Source of the DNA: Xylanibacillus composti
GTDB taxonomy: Bacteria > Bacillota > Bacilli > Paenibacillales > K13
Length of the DNA: 64,000 nt
NCBI RefSeq assembly: GCF_018403685.1
Contig: NZ_BOVK01000005.1
Location: 1-64,000 of the forward strand
Direction: 5' to 3'
Part shown: in pieces, positions 49,722 through 58,446 of the stretch
Numbering within the stretch: position 1 is the stretch's first letter
How the letters are laid out: each line of letters opens with the position of its first letter
The notes under the pieces: generated by a model
Told to the model about the DNA's origin: nothing
Databases searched by the model: none
Seen by the model: only the letters and a program-made list of their open reading frames with translations
Translations under genes and position numbers: made by a program

Positions 49722-51690
49722 GTGGGACGAGTTTTTCATAACGGGCGATCCGCTCATTCTGGGTTCCCAGATCGCCATTGCGCTCACGATGCTCGGCATC
49801 GTAGCCGGCCTGACCTATCTCAAAAGGTGGAAATGGCTGTGGCGCGAGTGGCTGACAACCGTCGATCACAAGCGGATCGGAATTATGTATATCATATCTG
49901 CTGTTCTGATGTTTTTCCGCGGCGGCATGGACGGCCTGCTCATGAAGGCGCAAACCTCGAGGCCGGAAATGACCTTCCTGGACGCCCAGCATTATAACGA
50001 AATCTTCACTACGCACGGCGTAATCATGATTTTGTTCATGGCGATGCCGTTCCTGATCGGCATCATGAACGTCGTCATCCCGCTGCAGATCGGCGCACGC
50101 GACGTCGCCTTCCCGCAGCTGAACGCGCTCAGCTTCTGGCTGTTTTTCGGCGGGGCGATGCTGTTCAATATCTCGTTCGTCATCGGCGGCTCGCCGGATG
50201 CCGGGTGGACGTCCTACTTCCCGCTCGCGGGCAAGGAGTTCAGTCCGGGCATCGGCAACAACTATTACGCCGTTGCCTTGCAGATTGCGGGGATCGGCAC
50301 GCTGCTGTCGGGGATCAACTTTATCGTCACGATCCTGAAGATGCGCACCAAAGGGATGACCCTCATGCGCATGCCGATGTTCAGCTGGACGACGCTTATT
50401 ACCTCGGTAATCATCGTTGCGGCGTTCCCGATCTTCACCGTCGCGCTCGGACTGATGACCTTCGATCGGCTGTACGGCACTCATTTCTTCACCTTGTCCG
50501 GCGGCGGGCTGGATATGCTGTGGGCGAACCTGTTCTGGCTGTGGGGCCATCCGGAAGTGTATATTGTGGCGCTGCCGGCGTTCGGCATCTTCTCCGAGGT
50601 CATCGCCACCTTCTCCCGCAAGTCGCTGTTCGGCTATAAATCGATGGTCATCTCCATTGTCGGGATCGCGTTGCTCAGCATGGTTGTCTGGGTGCATCAT
50701 TTCTACACCATGGGCGCAGGGCCTGCCGTCAACTCGTTCTTCTCGATCACGACGATGATGATCGCCGTGCCGACCGGCGTCAAGATGTTTAACTGGCTGT
50801 TTACGATGCGCCATGGGCGGATCCGCACGACCACCGCGATGATGTGGGCGCTTGCCTTCGTGCCGTGCTTCGTCATCGGCGGCGTTACCGGTGTCATGCT
50901 GGCCATGGGCGCAGCCGATTACCAGTACCATAATACGCTGTTTCTGGTAGCGCATTTCCACTATGTGCTTATCCCGGGCGTTGTCTTCGCCGTCTTCGCC
51001 GGACTCTATTACTGGTGGCCGAAAATGTTCGGCTTTATGCTGAACGAACGGCTAGGCAAATGGCACTTCTGGCTATTCGTCATCGGCTTCAACGTCACCT
51101 TTATGCCGATGTTCTTCCTCGGCCTGAAGGGTGCAGTGCGGCGCAGCTACACGTTCTCGGTGGAATCCGGCTTCTCGAACCTGTTCCTGGTGTCCGCGCT
51201 CGGTTCAGTTGTGCTGGCTGCAGGCTTCGCCGTATTCTGCTACAACATCTACTGGAGCACTCGGCATGCAGACCGGAACATTCCGGGCGATCCGTGGAAT
51301 GCGCGCACGCTGGAATGGGCAACGGCTTCGCCGGTGCAGGCTTATAACTTTGCCAAACTGCCTGTTGTGGACAGACTGGATGCGTTCTGGCATATGAAGA
51401 AAGCCAACAGTCCCGAGCTCACGCTCAAGCAAGACGAGATTGCGGACATTCACATGCCGAACAACTCGGGCCTGCCGTTTGTAATGGGTGTCGTCTTCGG
51501 GGTCGCCGGCTTCCTCCTCGTCTTCGAGTGGCATCTGGCAGCAGCAGCAGCGGCTCTCGGCATCTTCGCCTGCCTGATCGTGCGGTCCTTCGATTACAAC
51601 GACGGCTATCATGTGCATAAAGAAGAAGTGGAGAAGACGGAAAAAGCGTGGAGATTGCGGGAAGGAGAGGTGAATCACTATGTCGGCTAA
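49711..51690 (+). CDS. qoxB: Quinol oxidase subunit I
   Basis: A 659-residue catalytic subunit with twelve or more helices. The haem and CuB ligands are all present: TTHGVIMIL (low-spin haem), WGHPEVYIVALP (His and cross-linked Tyr of CuB), VWVHHFYTMG (His-His) and VAHFHYVL (haem His). Reduces oxygen and pumps protons. The length and order match QoxB of B. subtilis aa3-600 oxidase. GAAGGAGGCGAGC precedes ATG. Confidence 0.96.
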   Translation: MGIKWDEFFITGDPLILGSQIAIALTMLGIVAGLTYLKRWKWLWREWLTTVDHKRIGIMYIISAVLMFFRGGMDGLLMKAQTSRPEMTFLDAQHYNEIFTTHGVIMILFMAMPFLIGIMNVVIPLQIGARDVAFPQLNALSFWLFFGGAMLFNISFVIGGSPDAGWTSYFPLAGKEFSPGIGNNYYAVALQIAGIGTLLSGINFIVTILKMRTKGMTLMRMPMFSWTTLITSVIIVAAFPIFTVALGLMTFDRLYGTHFFTLSGGGLDMLWANLFWLWGHPEVYIVALPAFGIFSEVIATFSRKSLFGYKSMVISIVGIALLSMVVWVHHFYTMGAGPAVNSFFSITTMMIAVPTGVKMFNWLFTMRHGRIRTTTAMMWALAFVPCFVIGGVTGVMLAMGAADYQYHNTLFLVAHFHYVLIPGVVFAVFAGLYYWWPKMFGFMLNERLGKWHFWLFVIGFNVTFMPMFFLGLKGAVRRSYTFSVESGFSNLFLVSALGSVVLAAGFAVFCYNIYWSTRHADRNIPGDPWNARTLEWATASPVQAYNFAKLPVVDRLDAFWHMKKANSPELTLKQDEIADIHMPNNSGLPFVMGVVFGVAGFLLVFEWHLAAAAAALGIFACLIVRSFDYNDGYHVHKEEVEKTEKAWRLREGEVNHYVG

Positions 51691-52291
51691 AGCTTACGAC
51701 AACTCGGCATTGCCGCTGGAATATCAGTCGGAGCAAAACCGGATGAATATTCTCGGCTTCTGGATCTTCCTCGGCGCAGAGATCGTGCTGTTCGCCACCT
51801 TATTCGGGGTATATGGCGTGCTGTACGAGCGCTATGCCGGAGGCCCGACCCATCAGGATATTATTATGATCCGCGAGGTCATGATCCAGACCGTGATTCT
51901 CCTGACCAGCAGCTTCACTTGCGGCGTCGCCATCCACGAGATGCGGCGCGGCAGCCTGAAGGGCCTGCTGACCTGGCTGGTGATCACGCTGCTGCTGGGC
52001 GCCGGATTTCTGTACATGGAAATCAGCGAGTTCATTCACTACGTCCACCTTGGCGCGACGATGCAAACCAGTGCCTTCCTGTCCAGCTTCTTCGTCCTGC
52101 TCGGCACGCACGGCTTGCACGTCACCTTCGGCATCTTCTGGGCGATCATGGTGATTATCCAGCTGCTGCAGCGAGGACTGACGCCTGTGACTGCGCGCAA
52201 AACCTTTATCATCGGACTGTACTGGCATTTTCTCGATGTCGTCTGGATTTTCATCTTCACATTTGTCTATCTGAAAGGGATGGTGTCTTAA
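51680..52291 (+). CDS. qoxC: Quinol oxidase subunit III
   Basis: A 203-residue five-helix subunit with the CyoC/COX3 pattern (NILGFWIFLGAEIVLFATLF, GLHVTFGIFWAI and WHFLDVVWIFIF near the end). It overlaps qoxB by 11 bp; ribosome site GGGAAGGAGAGG. Confidence 0.95.
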   Translation: MSAKAYDNSALPLEYQSEQNRMNILGFWIFLGAEIVLFATLFGVYGVLYERYAGGPTHQDIIMIREVMIQTVILLTSSFTCGVAIHEMRRGSLKGLLTWLVITLLLGAGFLYMEISEFIHYVHLGATMQTSAFLSSFFVLLGTHGLHVTFGIFWAIMVIIQLLQRGLTPVTARKTFIIGLYWHFLDVVWIFIFTFVYLKGMVS

Positions 52292-52597
52292 ATGGAAAAG
52301 AAAATGAGCCGTTTTCCGCTCGGCCACGTGCTCGGCTTCTTGTTTTCCCTGCTGCTGACGTTCACCGCAGCCGGCATCGCATTGAAGACATCCCTGTCCT
52401 TCAAGACGATCATGTGGATCATCGGCGGATTGGCTGTCGTGCAAGCCGGATTGCAGCTGACAATGTTCATGCACGTCAATGAAGGCGAAGACCGCCACTC
52501 GCAATGGATCAACATTCTGTACGGCGTCTTCCTCGCCGTGGTGATCGTCGCCGGCAGCATCTGGGTCATGTCCTTCGGCGGCACGCACTCGCATTGA
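52292..52597 (+). CDS. qoxD: Quinol oxidase subunit IV
   Basis: A 101-residue three-helix subunit (SRFPLGHVLGFLFSLLLTF, KTIMWIIGGLAVVQAGLQLT, NILYGVFLAVVIVAGSIW) of the CyoD/QoxD family. ATG directly follows the qoxC stop. Assembly factor; the last gene of the operon. Confidence 0.93.
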   Translation: MEKKMSRFPLGHVLGFLFSLLLTFTAAGIALKTSLSFKTIMWIIGGLAVVQAGLQLTMFMHVNEGEDRHSQWINILYGVFLAVVIVAGSIWVMSFGGTHSH

Positions 52598-52600
52598 CCG

Positions 52601-52665
52601 CTAACAGCGGGACTTCGAACGCACGCGTGTACACGGTCACTAACAATCGGACTTCGAACGCTCGC
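52601..52665 (+). repeat. Two 26-bp imperfect repeats after qoxD
   Basis: CTAACAGCGGGACTTCGAAC (52601) and CTAACAATCGGACTTCGAAC (52640), 39 bp apart, each followed by GC-rich sequence. Confidence 0.55.
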
Positions 52666-52832
52666 ACATGCGCGGACTTGCTGTCTGTGATTCCCAACAT
52701 GGCGCTCGGATTCGTGCTTTGCCGGGCTTCCTCTTCACGAGCAGTGGATTGCCGCGAACATTTCGCATCGCATACCCTTCCGCGTGTACGCGCGTGCAAA
52801 TTATCGTGACCTGCTGCCGAAATACAACAACC

Positions 52833-52902
52833 AACACGGCTGTCCCGCGGGTAATCCCATACCTGTCCCGCGGGTAATCCCATACCCCGAGGCAGCCGTG
52901 TT
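52833..52902. repeat. Hairpin containing a perfect 23-bp tandem duplication
   Basis: Arms AACACGGCTG and CAGCCGTGTT enclose two identical 23-bp units (52840-52862, 52863-52885), each carrying the self-complementary CCCGCGGG. There is no T run. The gene-free stretch 52598-53170 holds only this and the 26-bp repeats. Confidence 0.7.
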
Positions 52903-53170
52903 GACCATTTGCACCGGCTTAGCCGGAAATAGCGGAACTTTGTGGACCTATGTTTCTCCAATCGCTCATACGCTGCGTGATAAGGGAATACATTGGTCTT
53001 GTAACGCCTCTTTTCCCTCCCGAACGATTGAACCGCCCCATATAAGACCACAAAAGTCCGTTAAAGCGAGACACCCTTCTCTTCGCACATCCATTAGACC
53101 AATCATTCCCTCTAAATTCCAACCATAGCCGGGAGTTGTCCGCTTGAAGGCATGCACGATTCAACGACTG

Positions 53171-54934
53171 TCAGTCCCTCAACCCGGAATCATCCTTTTT
53201 CCTTGCCGGAATTGTAATGACTATAGCTGTACCCATTCCAACTCTGCTGTAAATGGCAACGCCGTAAGCCAAGCCATACTGCAGCCGAATGCGCTCATGA
53301 ACATTACGAATGCCGTATCCCAGACCAACTTCCGACTGATCCAGAATTCTCTTCTGTATGTCCTTGCTCATCCCTACTCCGTTGTCGATGATCTTGAAGA
53401 CGAGCCTGCCCTCATCCTTGTAAGCCTGGAGGCGAATATGAATAGGATCTACGTATAAGGCATGCTCCAGAATGTTCTCCAAAAAAGGCTGAAGAATGAG
53501 CTTGATCGTCTCGAAGCCATATATATCCGCATGAATATCGTAATCAACCATCATCCGACTGCCGTGCTTCATCTTCTGAATCGTGACATACGCCTGCGCA
53601 TGCTGAAGCTCTGCCGTTACCGGAATGATATTCTTCCCATTGTTCAGCGTAATGCGGTAAAAGGTCGCCAGCTCTTTAATAATCTGATCTTGCTTGTCAA
53701 AGTCTCTGAACTTCCCAAGCGTTCGAATGGAGTTCAATGTATTATAAAGAAAGTGCGGATTGATTTGCGCTTGCAGCGATTCCAGTTCCGCCTCCTTCTT
53801 CTCCAGATTCGCCAGATACACTTCCTGAATCAGTTCTTTCGTTTCCACCGCCATCCAGTTAAATGCATCCGCGATTTGCGCGAACTCATCATTGCCGTGA
53901 TAGACAATGCGTTTGTCCAACTGCCCTTGCCTGAATGCCTCCATGGAGTGAATCAGCTTGTTGATTCTCTTGGAGAAAAACCGCGAGATCGAATAGCTGA
54001 CACCGATAACGACCATAATCGCTATGATGCATATGATGATCGTAATCGTCCTTACACGATTCGCCCCTTGCTCCAAATCACTGTACGGGACGAAGGCTAT
54101 GATGTGCCAATCCAATCCCTCTATAGGCTCCTCCATGATTAAATGGTTGTCGTACCAAGCTTCATCCACAGGCGAGCCTAACGGAAAGCTTGCAGTCCCT
54201 GAACTGGCATAGAGCACACGATGGTCGTTGTTCAGCACCACCACACTGGTATTTGCTCCGATCCTTTGGTAATTTACACTTCCAAGGACGTCTTCAATTT
54301 TGGCCGTGACGCGTATGGCCCCGATGCTTTCCATCGTCTGATGATTGTAGAGCCTGCGAATAGATGAGATATTCCCGTATTCGCCATCCTCCTCTACCTG
54401 TACCCAGCGCTCAAGCCCATCAAACACCTGGGGCGAGTCTTCGAACAACCTCTGCCACCACGCTTCACCGGATATCCGTTGAAAATGAAAGATTTCAAAA
54501 TGATAGGCCCTGCTAAGCGGGTCCATAGCCGGGCTTTGATCGCCATACACCTCCGGATAGCTTTCATTCATCAGGTATAATCGGATCAAGGTTTTATAGG
54601 GGACAAGATTGGTCATGTTTTGCAGCTTGGGACTAATCATTTCTGCCATCGTTTGATAGATCGAATAGCTGTCTGTTAGATGCAGCCGCTGCTGGAAAGA
54701 AGCGTCCAGATAAAACTGATCCAACACACGACTCATGGTTTTCGTCTGGTAGCCGATGTTCTCCTTCATCTGCTGCAGCGTACCCTTCATCATGGAGCTT
54801 GTTTGCTCTTGGATAGACGCTATTGCACTTGTATAAGAGATCACACCAACTAAACTGACAGGGAGGATGACGAGCAGAACATACGACATCATGAGCTTGT
54901 ATCCAAATGGCAGATGCTTCCTCGATGTCAGCAT
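53171..54934 (-). CDS. YesM-type sensor histidine kinase
   Basis: A 587-residue membrane kinase. TM1 is about 14-36, followed by an extracellular Cache-like sensor to about residue 290; TM2 about 293-315; HAMP about 316-370; a His_kinase domain with phosphorylation site INPHFLYNTLNSIRTLG; and an ATPase domain with QPFLENILEHALY, DNGVGMSKD and GLGYGIRNVHERI. It overlaps the response-regulator gene by 7 bp. It forms an operon with that regulator and a binding-protein gene; the ligand is probably a sugar oligomer. Confidence 0.93.
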   Translation of the reverse strand: MLTSRKHLPFGYKLMMSYVLLVILPVSLVGVISYTSAIASIQEQTSSMMKGTLQQMKENIGYQTKTMSRVLDQFYLDASFQQRLHLTDSYSIYQTMAEMISPKLQNMTNLVPYKTLIRLYLMNESYPEVYGDQSPAMDPLSRAYHFEIFHFQRISGEAWWQRLFEDSPQVFDGLERWVQVEEDGEYGNISSIRRLYNHQTMESIGAIRVTAKIEDVLGSVNYQRIGANTSVVVLNNDHRVLYASSGTASFPLGSPVDEAWYDNHLIMEEPIEGLDWHIIAFVPYSDLEQGANRVRTITIIICIIAIMVVIGVSYSISRFFSKRINKLIHSMEAFRQGQLDKRIVYHGNDEFAQIADAFNWMAVETKELIQEVYLANLEKKEAELESLQAQINPHFLYNTLNSIRTLGKFRDFDKQDQIIKELATFYRITLNNGKNIIPVTAELQHAQAYVTIQKMKHGSRMMVDYDIHADIYGFETIKLILQPFLENILEHALYVDPIHIRLQAYKDEGRLVFKIIDNGVGMSKDIQKRILDQSEVGLGYGIRNVHERIRLQYGLAYGVAIYSRVGMGTAIVITIPARKKDDSGLRD

Positions 54935-56499
54935 TGTTTCCTATACTCCCCTGCCGTCATGCCGACATAATCCTTGAACAGCTTGCTGAAGTGTGTCATA
55001 TTTTTGCATCCAACCGCATTTGCTACCTCATATACCTTGAGCGTCGGGTTTTGCAGCAGCTTCTTCGCCCTCTCCATCCGTTCCCGGGTGATGTATTCGC
55101 TGAAGCTTTCACCCGTTTCTTCCTTGAACAGTTGACCCAGATAATTCGGCGAGAAGGAGAAATGGTTGGCCACCTCCTTCAAGGTTAGGGCCCGATCCAG
55201 CCGGTCCCCTATATAAGTCTGGATTTCACTGACCAATTTGTAATGCCTGCGCAGCTTCTTGTTATGCAGAAGCTCCGAAATCTCAAAAATACGCTTGCGC
55301 AACCAGGAGTGAATATCGTCAATCGTCTCGAATTGATACAAGATGTTCAGATGCTTCCATTCGATCTGGAGCATATCGAATATCGTCTCGTTAAGCGTAT
55401 GGAGATGGACTTCAAGCTTCGTAATCAGATAGAGCGAGTAATGATAAATGCTGAGCTTGTCCCGAAGGTTCTGCACATGCTTGAACAGCTCGTCCAGCCT
55501 GTCTACAATGGCGACGAGATCATAATGCGACATAGCTGTGAACAGATTTTCCACCTTCTTGTCCAAATCCATCGCGAATTGCTCATCGCCCGCATGATCC
55601 TCGTCAAATTCAATGACCATGCACTTGCCGCGAAACATCTTGGCGGACAATGCCCTTACGGCTTGCTCGTAGGAGCAGGGGAGCTCCGACCATACCGCAA
55701 CACTGTTCCCGAGTCCAATCGTGATCGTTACTGGGTACTGCGACTTCACGAAATCCACCATGCGGTGCAGCAGCGATACATGGTCTTCCCGATTCGATAC
55801 GACAACCGCCATCCGGTAGGTGTCAACTTGGCAATACGTCGCGATGCCCGCTTCCTCCACCCGGGTCGCTATCGATGCAAAGAGCTGGTCAATTGTGCGT
55901 TTGCGTTCTGCTTCAGACTGTTCATTCAGCTTCCACATGGCGTCGTCTACTTCAATGACTGCGGCACGCACGCTGTTCTGCTGGGCAGCGATGCCGAATT
56001 GCTCCATCAAGGCAAGCTCAAGCTCCGGGTCGTTCGCCCCCTTTAAATATCTCTCAAGCAGCTCATTCTTGAGAATGAACAAGGTCCTTTGAATAGATTG
56101 CTCCCGTTCAGCATGCATTCGTTCCTGCTGGAGCGTACGATGCACTTTCCGCAGCACTTCCGCCAATTCCTCTTCATCTACCGGTTTAAGGACATAACTG
56201 CTGGCATTCATGGAAATAGCCTTCTTCGCATAATGGAAATCCTCGTATCCGGTAACGAATACGAGTTTCAAATTCGGGTTGACCAGCAGCGCTTTCTCCG
56301 CCAGCTCCAAGCCTGACATGATCGGCATCCGGATATCCGTCACCAGCACATCGACAGCATGGCTTTCCAAGTACTGCAGCGCACTGTAAGCGTTGTCACA
56401 GGCTTGCGCAATAACCATGCCGTATTGCCCCCATGGAATAAATTGCTTCATGCCCTCTAGCTCTAGCTGTTCATCATCTACCAGCAACACCTTGTACAT
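54928..56499 (-). CDS. YesN-type response regulator (REC-AraC)
   Basis: A 523-residue regulator. The receiver domain (1-120) has Asp8/9, phosphoacceptor Asp55 in VLVTDIRMPIMSG and Lys in VLKPVDEEEL. A long central helical region links to a C-terminal AraC pair of helix-turn-helix motifs (LTLKEVANHFSFSPNYLGQL and LKVYEVANAVGCKNMTHFSK). AAGGAGG precedes the ATG. Paired with the overlapping kinase gene; targets likely include the adjacent binding protein or the GH9 gene. Confidence 0.95.
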   Translation of the reverse strand: MYKVLLVDDEQLELEGMKQFIPWGQYGMVIAQACDNAYSALQYLESHAVDVLVTDIRMPIMSGLELAEKALLVNPNLKLVFVTGYEDFHYAKKAISMNASSYVLKPVDEEELAEVLRKVHRTLQQERMHAEREQSIQRTLFILKNELLERYLKGANDPELELALMEQFGIAAQQNSVRAAVIEVDDAMWKLNEQSEAERKRTIDQLFASIATRVEEAGIATYCQVDTYRMAVVVSNREDHVSLLHRMVDFVKSQYPVTITIGLGNSVAVWSELPCSYEQAVRALSAKMFRGKCMVIEFDEDHAGDEQFAMDLDKKVENLFTAMSHYDLVAIVDRLDELFKHVQNLRDKLSIYHYSLYLITKLEVHLHTLNETIFDMLQIEWKHLNILYQFETIDDIHSWLRKRIFEISELLHNKKLRRHYKLVSEIQTYIGDRLDRALTLKEVANHFSFSPNYLGQLFKEETGESFSEYITRERMERAKKLLQNPTLKVYEVANAVGCKNMTHFSKLFKDYVGMTAGEYRKQC

Positions 56500-56514
56500 G
56501 CAGCCGATGCCTCC

Positions 56515-58179
56515 TTAGTCGGTACTAGTGAGATTCTGCCTATTTAACCGCATCAGATTGTGTTGCCACTTCTGCGTTCGGTATTCCAGTACACGCTCAT
56601 ACCCCAATTGCTCGGTTTCCCGCTTAGCCTGCTCGATGAGCCGCAGCACTTCCTGATCATTCTTGGCGAACAGGATCTGCTTGATATATTGCGCAATGAT
56701 TCCCGATTCGTAGTCCGTAACCTGCTCTGTAATGACGCCAATATCGCTTTCTAACGGGGGATCAATATTCAAGTACTCCGTTACGTCCCTTGACGTTGGC
56801 CAAACAATGTTCATTTGCGCCAGGGTTGTCCAATCGTCAAGCTGTTCAGCATGCTGCGTCAGCACCTTCACTCTGGCTTGATCCACGTAAGTGGAATTGA
56901 CGGCCCAGACGTAGCCTTCCATGTTCTGTGCATCTATGACCGACCGAGGCGTGTTGAGCCAGGTTTCATTGGGAATCGGATACCCTTCCTCGTCCACTTC
57001 ATCCCAATACAATCCGGGGGGCCCAAAGAACATAATTCGTTGTCCCTCTTCGCCAGTCATCCAATCGAGATAGGCAAAGATGCCCTCCGGGTTGTCTGCG
57101 TTCGTCGTAATGACATTCACGTTCCAGCCCAAGGTGTTATAATCATTCGAAAACACTTTGTTCTTGTCCACCCCTTCTTTATGAAGAGGCCATATCATCT
57201 CGTAGCCTCCTTGGGGATCGATCGATCTCCAGGCATGATGCGCTTCCCGCCCCTCATTGGCCGCATTGATGCTGGCAAAAACCGCTATTTTTCCGGTATT
57301 CAGTTTTTCTTTGACCTGATAGCTGGTTTGCGTCAGCACTTCTTGGTCCAGCAAATTTTCCCTGAACAGCTTGCTCGCAAAGAGCATGGACTCTACCCAA
57401 GCCTCGTTCTCCAATATCGATTTCAGTTGATCGCCATCCGGATATGCTTTCATACGGGCGTAGCTTATCGGCATATCCTCGCCAAAACCGGCAAACAGAA
57501 TATCAAGGTCCGTTGTTATTCTGCCGAAGCTCAGTGGAACCACATCTGCATACTGACTGCGAACAAGCTCTAAATACGTATATAAATCTTGATAGGTCTC
57601 TAAAGGAGGGGAACCTAATTCTTGATAGATTTTCGTATTGATCATCCAGCCGCTATTGCCTCTCGGTGTTTTCGTATACCAATTGGGGAACTGATACAGC
57701 TTGCCGTCTCCCGATCTCAACCTGTTCAACGTATCCTCGCCCGCCAGTCTTTTCAAGTTCGGATACTTGTCCAAATAAGGATCGAGCGGGACCAAGAGCC
57801 CTGCCTTCCTTAACCGCTCCACGATCAGCCCTTGATCGAGCATAATGGCATCCGGCAATTGATTCGTCGCCAGCATATTCGTTAGCGTCTGTTCAGCAAT
57901 TCCGCCAGATCGGATAGGGTTTACCGTAATATTCAAATTATCCTGTACCCACTTGCTGTTCGGACTTGCTCCCCACTCCGGGGTTTGCCAAAAATCGTAA
58001 TGAATGTAATACGAAAATTGCAAGGGAGTCTCGCCAAATCTAAACGGCTCGTCCGCATCGGCTGAACGATGTATCGGATTGTCCCCCTCTGTCCGCTCGC
58101 TATCCTGTGAATGGTTTTCGCACCCTGCCAGCCAAACCGCAAAAACCGCAAGAACCATCAGGTATCGTGGTAAACGCAA
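56515..58179 (-). CDS. Extracellular solute-binding lipoprotein, orphan
   Basis: A 554-residue lipoprotein with signal peptide and lipobox LAGC (Cys20), of the large Paenibacillus-type oligosaccharide-binding family (LKRLAGEDTLNRLRSGDGKL, GNSGWMINTKIYQELG). A TTG start (58179) follows GGGGGGAG. No permease genes flank it, but it is 15 bp upstream of the YesN and YesM genes on the same strand, so it may act in sensing. A permease could be shared from elsewhere. Confidence 0.9.
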   Translation of the reverse strand: MRLPRYLMVLAVFAVWLAGCENHSQDSERTEGDNPIHRSADADEPFRFGETPLQFSYYIHYDFWQTPEWGASPNSKWVQDNLNITVNPIRSGGIAEQTLTNMLATNQLPDAIMLDQGLIVERLRKAGLLVPLDPYLDKYPNLKRLAGEDTLNRLRSGDGKLYQFPNWYTKTPRGNSGWMINTKIYQELGSPPLETYQDLYTYLELVRSQYADVVPLSFGRITTDLDILFAGFGEDMPISYARMKAYPDGDQLKSILENEAWVESMLFASKLFRENLLDQEVLTQTSYQVKEKLNTGKIAVFASINAANEGREAHHAWRSIDPQGGYEMIWPLHKEGVDKNKVFSNDYNTLGWNVNVITTNADNPEGIFAYLDWMTGEEGQRIMFFGPPGLYWDEVDEEGYPIPNETWLNTPRSVIDAQNMEGYVWAVNSTYVDQARVKVLTQHAEQLDDWTTLAQMNIVWPTSRDVTEYLNIDPPLESDIGVITEQVTDYESGIIAQYIKQILFAKNDQEVLRLIEQAKRETEQLGYERVLEYRTQKWQHNLMRLNRQNLTSTD

Positions 58180-58399
58180 TATCTACTCCCCCCTATCTGA
58201 GGTCTATGCTTATTGTACGAGATTTCGGTCACTTAGCCTAGTTGACTTTTGATGTGAAAAAGCCCCCTCCGTCCAGGAAAAGGTCTCCATTGGCCAAAGG
58301 GGTATTGAATAGGGAGGTCTAGCTTATCCACTAGTGTATCGCATTCTCCCTTCCCGCATCTATTCAGCTAAGCAACGAAAAGTTTGTCAGATCAATGGA

Positions 58400-58427
58400 A
58401 GAAAGCCCATCCGAAGATGAGCTTTCT
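58400..58427 (-). terminator. UUCG-loop hairpin after the GH9 gene
   Basis: On the minus strand AGAAAGCTCATC and GATGGGCTTTCT pair around a TTCG loop (one G-T pair), 20 bp past the stop codon. The T run is weak. Nothing else was seen in 58180-58399 apart from the promoter side of the binding-protein gene. Confidence 0.65.
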
Positions 58428-58446
58428 AAGATGAGCCTTGATTTGT

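Noticed and set aside
49543-50961. 472-codon minus-strand ORF over qoxA and qoxB
   Set aside because: Asp/Arg/His-rich antisense frame of a highly conserved oxidase gene; composition typical of codon-position shadows.
52833-52902. Tandem repeat as a CRISPR array
   Set aside because: Only two directly adjacent units, with no spacers and no cas genes.
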